The position numbers and the translations under genes were made by a program. A stretch of 36,862 nucleotides of DNA from Paenibacillus taichungensis (GTDB lineage Bacteria > Bacillota > Bacilli > Paenibacillales > Paenibacillaceae). Location of the stretch: NCBI RefSeq assembly GCF_013359905.1, contig NZ_JABMCC010000082.1:1-36862 (forward strand). The letters run 5' to 3'. The notes under the pieces were generated by a model, which did no database searches, was not told where the DNA came from, and saw nothing but the letters and a program-made list of their open reading frames with translations. Position 1 is the stretch's first letter. Each line of letters begins with the position of its first letter. Positions 26,315-34,189 of the stretch are shown one piece after another.

Positions 26315-26342
26315 CAGATCACACCGTCACTGGTGTGCTCTG
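26315..26342. promoter_or_regulatory. Intercistronic hairpin between the two SBP genes
   Basis: CAGA-CACACC pairs with GGTGTG-TCTG across a six-base loop with one mismatch. It lies in the 105-base gap between the two SBP genes and has no U tract. Such hairpins often protect the 3' end of an SBP message and raise its level over the downstream membrane genes. Confidence 0.45.
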
Positions 26343-26359
26343 CCCGCGTACAGTGATAC

Positions 26360-27718
26360 TTATTTTTTGTAGACCTCATCAATCGCTGCCTGGAAAGGAG
26401 ACTTGTATTTCTCAATCAGCGTAGATACGGATATACCTTCTTTGAGCTCCGCATCAAAATCCCAGAAAGGTAAGGAAGGAAAGGTGTTATGGTCGAGTAC
26501 CAGCATGCCCTCTGCAACCTCTCTGGCATTATTGATGTCCGCCTCATCCGTCAGATGTGTCTCCAGCGTGGATTGGCCGGGATACTCGTAGATCGAATCG
26601 ATCTCATTGATTTTCTCCCAGATGTACATGAGCTGTTCTGGATTCTCAACCGCTTTAGGGATTGTGATCGCTTGATAGCGAGATTCACCGGAGTGGTACG
26701 ATGATGCACTTGGCCCTTTGGGAAAAGGTACAAATCCAATATCATAATCCTTCATATCTGTCATAATACCTTCGACTTCATACATGGCACCTGCATACAT
26801 CAAGGTATTGCCTTGACGGAAGAAGGTAGATGGTTCTGTCCAATCGCCACCTTCTGTTGCTCTGCCGACCTTCTCCGTTGCCAGTTTGGACAAGAAATTC
26901 AGCGCTTCTTTGGTCTTTGGATCTTCCAGGTTCTGCTTATCCTCTTTGGTCAGAGAAGCTTCGTTGGAATACAGAACCGGTTCGAGCAGCCCCGTTTGAG
27001 CCAGTCCCCAAGTGTCCAATTTGCCATCGTTGTTTCGATCCTTGTTCGCTTGCTTCGCCACGCTGAGGAACGTATCCCAGTTCCATTCATCAGCATCCAC
27101 ATATTCCTGCAGCGGCTTCAGACCAAGTTCCTGCATAAGCGTCCGGTTGTAGAAAATCCCGTTGATAAAAGAAGACTGATCCTCCGTAAACCCGTAACCT
27201 TTGCCTTCATATTGCATGTATTCTTTGGTCGTTTTCTGATTGAATACCTTGTCGTTCTTGATATAATCATCCACTGGCCATAACAAATCCTGTTTGGTCA
27301 ATGCTGGAATGGCGTAGTCTTTGCCCAGTCTCACAAAATCGCCAAGCGGTTCTCCTGCCATCAGTGAAGCCACCACTTTCTCCTGATACTCACCAAAATC
27401 GATGGAAACATATTCGATATTAAAGTTGTGTTTTTTCTTCAGTGCTTCTAGATTTTCGAGGCGCTGAATATTGTCCGGATTGTTGTCCTGAATCTCCATA
27501 TCCCACCATGCGACCACTTTAATGGTTCGGCCACCCATATCGAAATCCATCTCCGGCGTGGAGTTTTCATTCTCGGGCTCAGTCTCCACAGGTTTTTGTT
27601 CCTCCTGAGATGCCGGTTTCTCCGGTTCAGGTTGTGTGGTCGGCGTAGAACTGCATGCAGCAATGACCAGCATGACCGCAAATACCAGGTTCAGTAGCAT
27701 AAACTTGTTTTTTCTCAT
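26360..27718 (-). CDS. Extracellular solute-binding lipoprotein (family 1), first gene of the large operon
   Basis: 452 residues. The start ATG at 27718 has CAGGGGGGAAG just upstream; the longer frame to 27778 crosses the cre box and is rejected. The lipobox is VIAAC (Cys22), followed by a Pro/Glu/Gln-rich linker (about 25-60) and a mature CUT1-type binding domain: GGRTIKVVAWWDMEIQDNNP, KVVASLMAGEPLGDFVRLG, IFYNRTLMQELGLKPLQEY and a DRNNDGKLDTWGLA Ca-type loop. It is anchored outside the membrane and delivers sugar to a permease pair. It is the promoter-proximal gene, 105 bases ahead of the CBM-SBP gene, with a cre box in its leader. Confidence 0.93.
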   Translation of the reverse strand: MRKNKFMLLNLVFAVMLVIAACSSTPTTQPEPEKPASQEEQKPVETEPENENSTPEMDFDMGGRTIKVVAWWDMEIQDNNPDNIQRLENLEALKKKHNFNIEYVSIDFGEYQEKVVASLMAGEPLGDFVRLGKDYAIPALTKQDLLWPVDDYIKNDKVFNQKTTKEYMQYEGKGYGFTEDQSSFINGIFYNRTLMQELGLKPLQEYVDADEWNWDTFLSVAKQANKDRNNDGKLDTWGLAQTGLLEPVLYSNEASLTKEDKQNLEDPKTKEALNFLSKLATEKVGRATEGGDWTEPSTFFRQGNTLMYAGAMYEVEGIMTDMKDYDIGFVPFPKGPSASSYHSGESRYQAITIPKAVENPEQLMYIWEKINEIDSIYEYPGQSTLETHLTDEADINNAREVAEGMLVLDHNTFPSLPFWDFDAELKEGISVSTLIEKYKSPFQAAIDEVYKK

Positions 27719-27766
27719 CGTCTTCCCCCCTGAATGTGTCGTTTGCTCCCACAGTGTATCTCTCAT

Positions 27767-27781
27767 ATGAAAGCGCAAACA
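27767..27781. promoter_or_regulatory. CcpA cre box in the leader of the large operon
   Basis: ATGAAAGCGCAAACA matches every fixed position of the cre consensus WTGNAANCGNWNNCW. It lies about 25-40 bases downstream of the predicted transcription start, where bound CcpA would act as a roadblock under glucose. Confidence 0.75.
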
Positions 27782-27813
27782 ACCTGCTAAAATACAGATA
27801 TTTACCCCGACTG

Positions 27814-27819
27814 ATTATA
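27814..27819 (-). promoter_or_regulatory. -10 element of the nine-gene operon
   Basis: A consensus TATAAT on the minus strand. The -35 region, 16-17 bases upstream (TTCACT or GTTCAC), is poor, which suggests an activator is needed. Transcription would start near 27807, about 90 bases before the SBP start codon. Confidence 0.55.
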
Positions 27820-27844
27820 GATTGACGTGCTTTTCAGTGAACAT

Positions 27845-27856
27845 GGGAATATTCCC
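27845..27856. promoter_or_regulatory. Perfect palindrome GGGAATATTCCC, possible activator site
   Basis: A 12-base perfect palindrome just upstream of the -35 region of the large operon and inside the divergent control region. It shares ATTCC with the dyad at 27917-27932. Confidence 0.45.
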
Positions 27857-27898
27857 TTTCAATTGGTAAAGAAATGAACTTTCTGCAAGAAATGCACA

Positions 27899-27913
27899 TT
27901 GTATGCGCTTTCT
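27899..27913. promoter_or_regulatory. Second cre-like box
   Basis: TTGTATGCGCTTTCT matches the cre consensus with one deviation (T for A at position 6). It lies about 80 bases upstream of the AraC-type gene. Confidence 0.45.
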
Positions 27914-27916
27914 TTT

Positions 27917-27932
27917 ATTCCCATAATGGAAT
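27917..27932. promoter_or_regulatory. ATTCC-N6-GGAAT dyad
   Basis: Inverted repeat with five-base perfect arms in the divergent region. With 27845-27856 it forms a pair of similar ATTCC/GGAAT dyads 60-70 bases apart, a layout suited to an AraC-type or response-regulator activator. Confidence 0.4.
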
Positions 27933-27993
27933 TAATCCTTATTTTAAAATGACTTTGGATTGAAGAGTTCATGAGAAGGTGAGGTCATGTTTT

Positions 27994-28758
27994 GTGTACA
28001 ATATGTTGCTTGTGGATTATAGCCGCCGGTTGTGCAGAGAGTTTCGACACCTGCTGAGCCATAACAAATCGGAATATGTCATTGGGGATTGTGTTTTCTC
28101 TTCCTCCGCGGCCTTGACCGCGTTATCTGAACAACATTTTTCAGTCGTTGTTGTACATACGGAGCAGTGTGATACGGCAGGGCTATGGCTGTGTCATTAC
28201 ATTCGAAAAAAAAGTAATGTTCCGATCCTACTGCTCGGCGGAAGAGATCACTTCAGACTTGTGCGGAAGGCATTAACGTATCAAGTGAATGATTATTTGC
28301 CATGTCCGGTCAGTTCCTCGGCTTTGCTTCACAGTTTGCATAGACTCAGGACTTGTCTGGAACCCGAACCTGTAAAAAAAAGCCCGCCCGTCAAACCGCC
28401 CATTCATCTCAACGGCAAAGCTCTGGAGTCAAACCATGTGATCCGTATTATCAAAGCTTATGTACGTGATCATCTTGGCGACGAAATTACACTCAAGAAA
28501 ATCTCAGATATGCTCCATTTTAATTGTGCATACCTCGGACAAAAGTTTAGATTGGAAGAAAAAATGTCTTTTACTGATTACATGCTGCAACAGCGAATGG
28601 AAAAGGCCAAGCAGCTTCTGTCATCTACCAATCTGCGAATATACGAAATAGCCGTAGAGGTTGGTTACAAAGATATTGATTGGTTTTACAAAAAGTTCAA
28701 ATCGTATACCGGATCGAGCCCCAATGCATATCGAAGACAGAAAACTCATACCGCTTAG
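27994..28758 (+). CDS. AraC-type regulator with degenerate (pseudo) receiver domain
   Basis: About 254 residues. The GTG at 27994 is chosen because GGTGAGG lies 9 bases upstream and the protein then opens MYNMLLVDYSRRL, like YesN-type receivers; an in-frame GTG at 27979 is possible. The receiver-like domain (1-115) lacks the phosphorylation set: VDYS replaces the acidic pair, VVVVHTEQCD has no Asp at the phospho-site, and YLPCPVSS lacks the Lys. After a Pro/Lys-rich linker an AraC double helix-turn-helix covers about 150-250 (EITLKKISDMLHFNCAYLGQ, IYEIAVEVGYKDIDWFYKKF). It is divergent from the nine-gene operon and ends in a strong terminator. It is likely the activator of that operon; the signal is unknown. 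Confidence 0.87.
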   Translation: MYNMLLVDYSRRLCREFRHLLSHNKSEYVIGDCVFSSSAALTALSEQHFSVVVVHTEQCDTAGLWLCHYIRKKSNVPILLLGGRDHFRLVRKALTYQVNDYLPCPVSSSALLHSLHRLRTCLEPEPVKKSPPVKPPIHLNGKALESNHVIRIIKAYVRDHLGDEITLKKISDMLHFNCAYLGQKFRLEEKMSFTDYMLQQRMEKAKQLLSSTNLRIYEIAVEVGYKDIDWFYKKFKSYTGSSPNAYRRQKTHTA

Positions 28759-28816
28759 TCCGTGAGGATTCCCTCTCCTGTGCACCAAACCATTCAAATC
28801 TCCCATTAAAAAGCGC

Positions 28817-28848
28817 AAAAAACGCAGGAGCTGTTGCCTGCGTTTTTT
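28817..28848. terminator. Bidirectional terminator between converging regulator genes
   Basis: AAAAAACGCAGG (28817-28828) pairs with CCTGCGTTTTTT (28837-28848) around an eight-base loop, giving U runs in both directions. It ends the AraC-type gene on the plus strand and the response-regulator operon on the minus strand. Confidence 0.88.
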
Positions 28849-28936
28849 GTGTCCGCTTCCTTTGAAATGTAATGAAGACTATTATGCCAAGCGGTTACTT
28901 ACCTGACTTATTAAACTGGAGGAAAGTCTGACGGGT

Positions 28937-30553
28937 CTAACTCACCAGTGTGGATTCACGGTATTCTTGAGGTGTCATGCCCGTCAGCTTCTTAAATAGT
29001 CGGGTAAACGAATGAGCTGCCTCATAACCGACTTGCAGTGCTACCTCACGCACCATAAGATCCGTATTGCCTAGCAGTTCCTTGGCTCTCCGAATTCGGC
29101 AATCGTCAATAAACTCGGACAAGTTGATTCCCGTTTCCTGCTTAAAGAAACGGGATAGATAGGACGGGTTGAAATGATTCAATTCAGCCAGTCGGACCAG
29201 GGATAGATCCTTTTCAAGGTTATTTTTAATATAGCTGCATATCGTCTGGGTCACCAGGTTAGCACGTTCCTCTTCGTTCGATTGCTTAAAGTGCACCAGC
29301 TCATCTGCTGCGCGATACAGGTGATACACGGCATCCTTCATACTGCGATAATCTCCGAGATGAAGCAGGCTTCGCCGATCAGGGATTTGGTGCCCCCAAC
29401 GATTGAATGTCGAATACAGCATCAGTGCCAGATGATAGTACGTTTCCATCGCACGTTCCATAATCACGTCCTGTTGCAGCAGTTCATTTGCCAGCTCTTC
29501 AAAAACATCATAAAAAGACTGGAATCTTCCGGTTTCCAAATAACCGGACATCAACTCAATCCGATTTGAAATGCGTACGGACTCCTTGGAAGTACCCAAA
29601 GCAGGTTCTTCTGTTTTATCCGTTAACACCATGGATACCCCGTCTCCAATCTTCATCCACTGTAGTAACCGCAGACGTTCATATTGGCTTGGAATTTGGG
29701 ACCATTGATAGCCCTGTCCACTTAAAGTAAAAGCAATGGATACGCCTAACGAAGACTGGCAAGCTTCCTGAACAAGTTCCAATGTGCCCTCGACATATGT
29801 GACAAAGTGATCGTCTGGGCTAGCATTTCCCCTCTTGGGTTGAAGCAGCCAGACTGCATCACCATAATGATCCGTTACACTTGTATTTACCGCATGTTCA
29901 CGAATAAAAGAAGATCCGATAACTCGTACCCATGCTTGAACGTGTTCCAGATCAGCATGCTCTCCGGGCGGCTTGTTGAATCGACCAAGCACCAGATACA
30001 CCGGGGATTCTACTTGTAATCCGATGTTTCTTCGGGTGAGTTCAGCTTGTATCTCATGCAAGGAATCGGTCGGTGTACATTTCTGAAGAAGCTTACGCAC
30101 ATATTCCTCCTGTTGCAACGCTGCCAATCTTGAGGTAATCTCAAGCGATTGTTCCAGTACTTCATTCATGCTGTAACTTTGCCGAATCTCTTCCATCACC
30201 TGATCGACGACAGTCATTACTTTGTCATAGCCCTCTGTTTTGAGTAAATAACGCACATTGGTCATTTGAAAAGCCTTGTACGCATACTCAAAATCGCTGT
30301 GTCCTGTCAGAAAAATAACACGACAATGTGGCCATCGGGTCTGAATTTCCTCAGTTAATTCCAGTCCGCTTATTCCCGGCATGCGAATGTCTGTCAGCAC
30401 AATGTCAATCCTCGAGCGTCGCATCCAGGTCAATGCCTCCGCAGCAGAGTAGGCTTTACACACGTCAAGTTTGTCAGGCATATGTCTGGCGAACGTCTCA
30501 TACAGACTATCCGTTATAATCTCCTCGTCATCCACGATCAGAAGTCTATACAT
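28937..30553 (-). CDS. Response regulator, YesN/AraC type
   Basis: 538 residues. The receiver domain (1-120) has the complete set: Asp8/Asp9 in LIVDDEE, phospho-acceptor Asp55 in VLTDIRMPGISG, Thr83 in FLTGHSDFEY, and Lys105 in YLLKTEG. A long variable middle (about 130-425) is typical of the YesN group. The AraC DNA-binding domain is at 435-535 (DLSLVRLAELNHFNPSYLSR, MVREVALQVGYEAAHSFTRL). The start ATG overlaps the end of the kinase gene by 8 bases, so they are co-translated. It should be phosphorylated by the adjacent kinase and activate glycan-use genes in this locus. It converges on the pseudo-receiver AraC gene across a shared terminator. Confidence 0.95.
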   Translation of the reverse strand: MYRLLIVDDEEIITDSLYETFARHMPDKLDVCKAYSAAEALTWMRRSRIDIVLTDIRMPGISGLELTEEIQTRWPHCRVIFLTGHSDFEYAYKAFQMTNVRYLLKTEGYDKVMTVVDQVMEEIRQSYSMNEVLEQSLEITSRLAALQQEEYVRKLLQKCTPTDSLHEIQAELTRRNIGLQVESPVYLVLGRFNKPPGEHADLEHVQAWVRVIGSSFIREHAVNTSVTDHYGDAVWLLQPKRGNASPDDHFVTYVEGTLELVQEACQSSLGVSIAFTLSGQGYQWSQIPSQYERLRLLQWMKIGDGVSMVLTDKTEEPALGTSKESVRISNRIELMSGYLETGRFQSFYDVFEELANELLQQDVIMERAMETYYHLALMLYSTFNRWGHQIPDRRSLLHLGDYRSMKDAVYHLYRAADELVHFKQSNEEERANLVTQTICSYIKNNLEKDLSLVRLAELNHFNPSYLSRFFKQETGINLSEFIDDCRIRRAKELLGNTDLMVREVALQVGYEAAHSFTRLFKKLTGMTPQEYRESTLVS

Positions 30554-32300
30554 TCGTTATCTGATCCCCTTCCTTCTGATGAATTCGTACCGCGACTTTC
30601 AATCCTTGCAGCTCACTCCGGGAGAGAAAAAGGCCACTTCCTTCCCCGTAGGTCAATATGAGACGTCTGTGAATATTCATTAATCCTGTCATTTCATCTG
30701 TGCCTGTTTCATTGTGCAAACGTTCTTTGAGAAGCTCAATGTCTTCCATCTGCAGATCCATACCGTTGTCTTCCACGATGAATTCGACATAGTTTGCTTC
30801 CATGCGGAATTGTACGCGCAAGAAACCCATACTCGTGTTTTTTTCAAGACTATGCTCATAAGCATTCTCGATAATCGGCTGAATAATAAGCCTGGGCACC
30901 TGAATCTGATCCATTCCAGGGGGGACTTGCCCAAAGTCCACCTTGATTCGTCTGGAGAATCTTAATTGCTGAATTTCCGTATAGATTCGTGAATGTTCCA
31001 CTTCCTCCTTCAAAGTCACATGATCCGTTTCGTTTCGGGTGATGAAGCGAAAATATACGCCAAGCATATTTGTGAATTGCTCAATGCGCTCCGTGTCTCC
31101 TGTTCTGGCGAGCGAGTTCAGAATGAAGAAGCTATTGTACAGAAAATGCGGATTAATCTGGGATTGAAGCTGTCTCAATTCGGCCCGCTGCATCATCATT
31201 GTCTTTTTGAAATCACGGTCAATCAACTGCTGAAGATTTTCAATCATATGATTGAAACGACTGTAGAGAAAACCGAATTCGTCTTTGCGATGATGGTTGA
31301 TCGGAATATCCAACACGCCTCCCTCCATTTTCTTGAATCTTTTGACAAGCAGCAGCAGCGGAATGTGGATCAGCTTGTAACTGGAATACAGATACGCCGC
31401 AATGGCGATGAATGAAGTGATAGCAAAGATCCAGGCCCACTGAACAAATTTGCTAAGGGGTTTGGTTACGATTTTCTCCGGCAAATAAGTGGCTACGGAC
31501 AAGCCCAAGGTATTCATATGAAGCTGATTCACATGATACAAGGTTCCCTCCACGTTCACCTGAAAATTGTCATGCTGATTTGTAAGACTATATTTACGGT
31601 GACTGGACAGAATGACATCACGCTGCTGCTGATCTGAGATGGCATGCCCTGTTTGATTCTCGATCAGCAATGTTGCACTCTCGGGATACAGATTAAGTTG
31701 TGACAATTCATTTTGAAATTTGGCGGTATCCAGTTCCACTTGGACAACAAACAGGGGGGCATCTCCTCGCTTGCCTGGTAGCCGAACAGCGCTAAGGTTC
31801 AGATTGTCACTTTTTACAGTAAAGCGAACGCCTTTCCCTTCAAGATTTGAGCTAAAGTAACTAAAGGAATCATGATCGAAGTCATCCATGCCTTGCACTG
31901 CCGATATGCTCTTGTTGACTGCAGGGATATGTACGTAAACGTTCTTGATGTAAGCACTGCTGTTCTTGAATGAGGCCAGTCGCTCAGATAAATAATTCAA
32001 CGTCTCACGTCTTTCCACTTGATCCATCATGTTCCAGAGGATGGCAATCCGGTTCAGTTTGCGGTCCTCAGCGATATCAAACTGCTGAAGCTCCAACCAT
32101 TCAATCTCCCTGTTCAGCTCCATGGCAAATTGGTTCAGGCGCCGATCCGTCGACAGGGATATTTCCTCGCTTGCCGTATCGTAACTCCAATGATACAAAT
32201 AAACTCCCAGAAGGATCAGAGGAATCACAAAAACCAGATAGGTCATGATTAATCTTGCAAATATGCTGTTAAACCACGATTGGGCAGGAATTCTCAACAA
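30546..32300 (-). CDS. Sensor histidine kinase, YesM type
   Basis: 584 residues. The start is TTG at 32300, chosen because AGGAGG lies 8 bases upstream; the GTG at 32309 is part of that ribosome site. Membrane segments lie at about 15-38 (FARLIMTYLVFVIPLILLGV) and about 295-318 (WAWIFAITSFIAIAAYLYSS), enclosing an extracytoplasmic sensor of about 250 residues. A HAMP region and the His_kinase block follow, with the phospho-His in QINPHFLYNSFFILNSLAR. The ATPase domain has IIQPIIENAYEHSLEKN (N box) and VEDNGMDL (G1, with an irregular second Gly). It lies between an SBP gene (49-base gap) and its response regulator, so the SBP may deliver the signal. Confidence 0.94.
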   Translation of the reverse strand: MLRIPAQSWFNSIFARLIMTYLVFVIPLILLGVYLYHWSYDTASEEISLSTDRRLNQFAMELNREIEWLELQQFDIAEDRKLNRIAILWNMMDQVERRETLNYLSERLASFKNSSAYIKNVYVHIPAVNKSISAVQGMDDFDHDSFSYFSSNLEGKGVRFTVKSDNLNLSAVRLPGKRGDAPLFVVQVELDTAKFQNELSQLNLYPESATLLIENQTGHAISDQQQRDVILSSHRKYSLTNQHDNFQVNVEGTLYHVNQLHMNTLGLSVATYLPEKIVTKPLSKFVQWAWIFAITSFIAIAAYLYSSYKLIHIPLLLLVKRFKKMEGGVLDIPINHHRKDEFGFLYSRFNHMIENLQQLIDRDFKKTMMMQRAELRQLQSQINPHFLYNSFFILNSLARTGDTERIEQFTNMLGVYFRFITRNETDHVTLKEEVEHSRIYTEIQQLRFSRRIKVDFGQVPPGMDQIQVPRLIIQPIIENAYEHSLEKNTSMGFLRVQFRMEANYVEFIVEDNGMDLQMEDIELLKERLHNETGTDEMTGLMNIHRRLILTYGEGSGLFLSRSELQGLKVAVRIHQKEGDQITNV

Positions 32301-32348
32301 TCCGTTCACCTCCTATGCACCTGGCTGAAATAGGATCCCGGGTTAATT

Positions 32349-34043
32349 CTAGGAGGCAGATGCTGGATGATTCCTTGCAACATTGACTCTGAACCACGCA
32401 TTCACCTCCGATGTAATTTCTTCCCCCCCCAGCTTGTACCAATCGTTCACGAACTGATCGAATTCTTCGATGGGTGAACCAAGAATGATATTCATGTATG
32501 CTTCAAGTTGAAGGTCTCGAAGAATAAGTTGTCGATCAACCATAGTTTCGGTTATTCCGCCAGTATACTCGTCATATAGAAGTTGTCCATTCCGGTCATA
32601 GGCATCGGCAATACTAAAGGCTCCCAAGGATCCATAGGTCTGTTTCCAACCCCATCCACTTTTTAAGCCCTCTGATTCATAAGCAACAATTCGTTTGTGG
32701 ATCGCAAGGGCTTCGTTCTCCAGGCTTGAGAAATCCCCTCTCTTTCTGGCATCACGAATATCTCTGTAAGCATCCATGTTTTTCATTCCTGGAAAAGGGG
32801 TTACCGGCGAAAGCATCCACACGGCGCGTGAATCGTCATTGTAGTACGTTTCATACTCGGCTTGCTCACCCCAGTTTTTATCCAAATGCAGATTCATGAG
32901 CTTTACGACGACCTCAGGATGTGCAAATCCTTTCTTTACCGCGAAGTATTGTCCTGTATTGGAACGGAGCGGGACCAATATGCCTCTTCCAGACTCAGCC
33001 ACAAGAGGATAAGCTTGCCATTCCGCATTCGGGTCCGTGTCGCGCGTGGTCTGAAGCATGAAGGGGGTCCACTGTTCACCATAGAGCATGCCTATTTTAC
33101 CGTCCTGAATCAGGCGATACTCCTTACTTCCGTTTTTGTAAGCAAATTCGGGATCAAGCTGGCCTTCAAGGTATAAGGTCTGCAGCACCTTCAGTGCTTT
33201 TCTTACCTCCGGTTGTATGCCACCGTAAGCCAGATTGCCCTCCTTATCCTTGATCCATATATTCGGGTGAGCTCCGTAGCCGGCCATGAATCCAGATACA
33301 CCCATAACGGGGTCCCACAAATAACTCGTCATTGCAAGTCCATAGGTGTCCTGCTCCCCATTTCCATCGGGATCTCCTTCTGTAAACGCTTTAGATATTT
33401 GCAGTACATCTTCCATCGTTTCAGGTGGCAGCAGGTCCATTTTTTCCAGCCAATCACTTCTGATCCACAGATATTGTGCTGTTTCGATGGCAGAAGACGA
33501 TTCCGGGATCGCCATCAGTCTGCCGTCAATTGTGGCCGCATCGAACGCACCTCTTCCCTCAGCCTCCAAAATTTTTTTCGTAAGCGGAGAGGCTTGCGTC
33601 TGATACACTTCTGTCAGGTCTTCAATCAATCCCGCATTGCTTAATTGTCTGAGTTGATATGGATTTACTTTGACTACATCCGGAAAACGGCCTGCTGCGA
33701 GGGACACCCCCAGCTTCTGATTATATACGTCACCCCTTGCGATCCAGTCATAGTGAATCTGAATGCCCAATTCTTCTTCATACAATTGGGTCCAGCGATT
33801 ATCCTCTAAACTTTCACCTGGTAACTGATCGATCATTTGCAGCAGATCCTCCCCGGTTTCCATGACAAAAGTGACTTTTATAGGTGGTACGTATTTCCCA
33901 TCTTCTCCAGGATTCTGCCCCTGCTGCCCCGCAGGTACAGTCTGTTGTTGCTCTGTATTTCCTTGCGAAAGGCCTGCAGGTATGGACACCAAAAGGAGGA
34001 GAATTAAGGTCCATCTTGAACTGTACATCCATCTCTTATTCAC
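32349..34043 (-). CDS. Extracellular solute-binding protein (LipO-like) linked to the two-component genes
   Basis: 564 residues. The start is GTG, with GGGGG 9 bases upstream. It has an N-terminal hydrophobic signal (WTLILLLLVSIPAGLSQGNT) but no Cys where the lipobox should be, then a Gln/Gly/Pro-rich linker and a long LipO/LplA-type binding domain (about 55-550). Visible segments are LEDNRWTQLYEEELGIQIHY, LAAGRFPDVVKVNPYQL, EGDPDGNGEQDTYGLAM, KIGMLYGEQWTPFM and TGGITETMVDRQLILRDLQL. No permease genes are adjacent. Instead the YesM and YesN genes follow, so it may serve sensing rather than, or as well as, transport. Without lipidation it would be released or held by an uncleaved signal. Confidence 0.92.
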   Translation of the reverse strand: MNKRWMYSSRWTLILLLLVSIPAGLSQGNTEQQQTVPAGQQGQNPGEDGKYVPPIKVTFVMETGEDLLQMIDQLPGESLEDNRWTQLYEEELGIQIHYDWIARGDVYNQKLGVSLAAGRFPDVVKVNPYQLRQLSNAGLIEDLTEVYQTQASPLTKKILEAEGRGAFDAATIDGRLMAIPESSSAIETAQYLWIRSDWLEKMDLLPPETMEDVLQISKAFTEGDPDGNGEQDTYGLAMTSYLWDPVMGVSGFMAGYGAHPNIWIKDKEGNLAYGGIQPEVRKALKVLQTLYLEGQLDPEFAYKNGSKEYRLIQDGKIGMLYGEQWTPFMLQTTRDTDPNAEWQAYPLVAESGRGILVPLRSNTGQYFAVKKGFAHPEVVVKLMNLHLDKNWGEQAEYETYYNDDSRAVWMLSPVTPFPGMKNMDAYRDIRDARKRGDFSSLENEALAIHKRIVAYESEGLKSGWGWKQTYGSLGAFSIADAYDRNGQLLYDEYTGGITETMVDRQLILRDLQLEAYMNIILGSPIEEFDQFVNDWYKLGGEEITSEVNAWFRVNVARNHPASAS

Positions 34044-34137
34044 GTCGACATGCCCCCAGTTCTATTGGAATGAGTTCACCATTTTGTTAGATCATCCCGA
34101 ATCCTATCATTGTATAACAAACTTGGGCGGTATGAGT

Positions 34138-34160
34138 ACAAAAAGCCGCCATCAGGCGAC
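34138..34160 (-). terminator. Rho-independent terminator of the GH43 gene
   Basis: On the minus strand GTCGCC-TGAT-GGCGGC, with one G-U pair, is followed by TTTTTGT. It starts about 30 bases past the GH43 stop codon. Its core resembles the hairpins at 2830 and 7326. Confidence 0.75.
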
Positions 34161-34189
34161 TTTATCCATAACCATCGTGTGTAAGCTGA

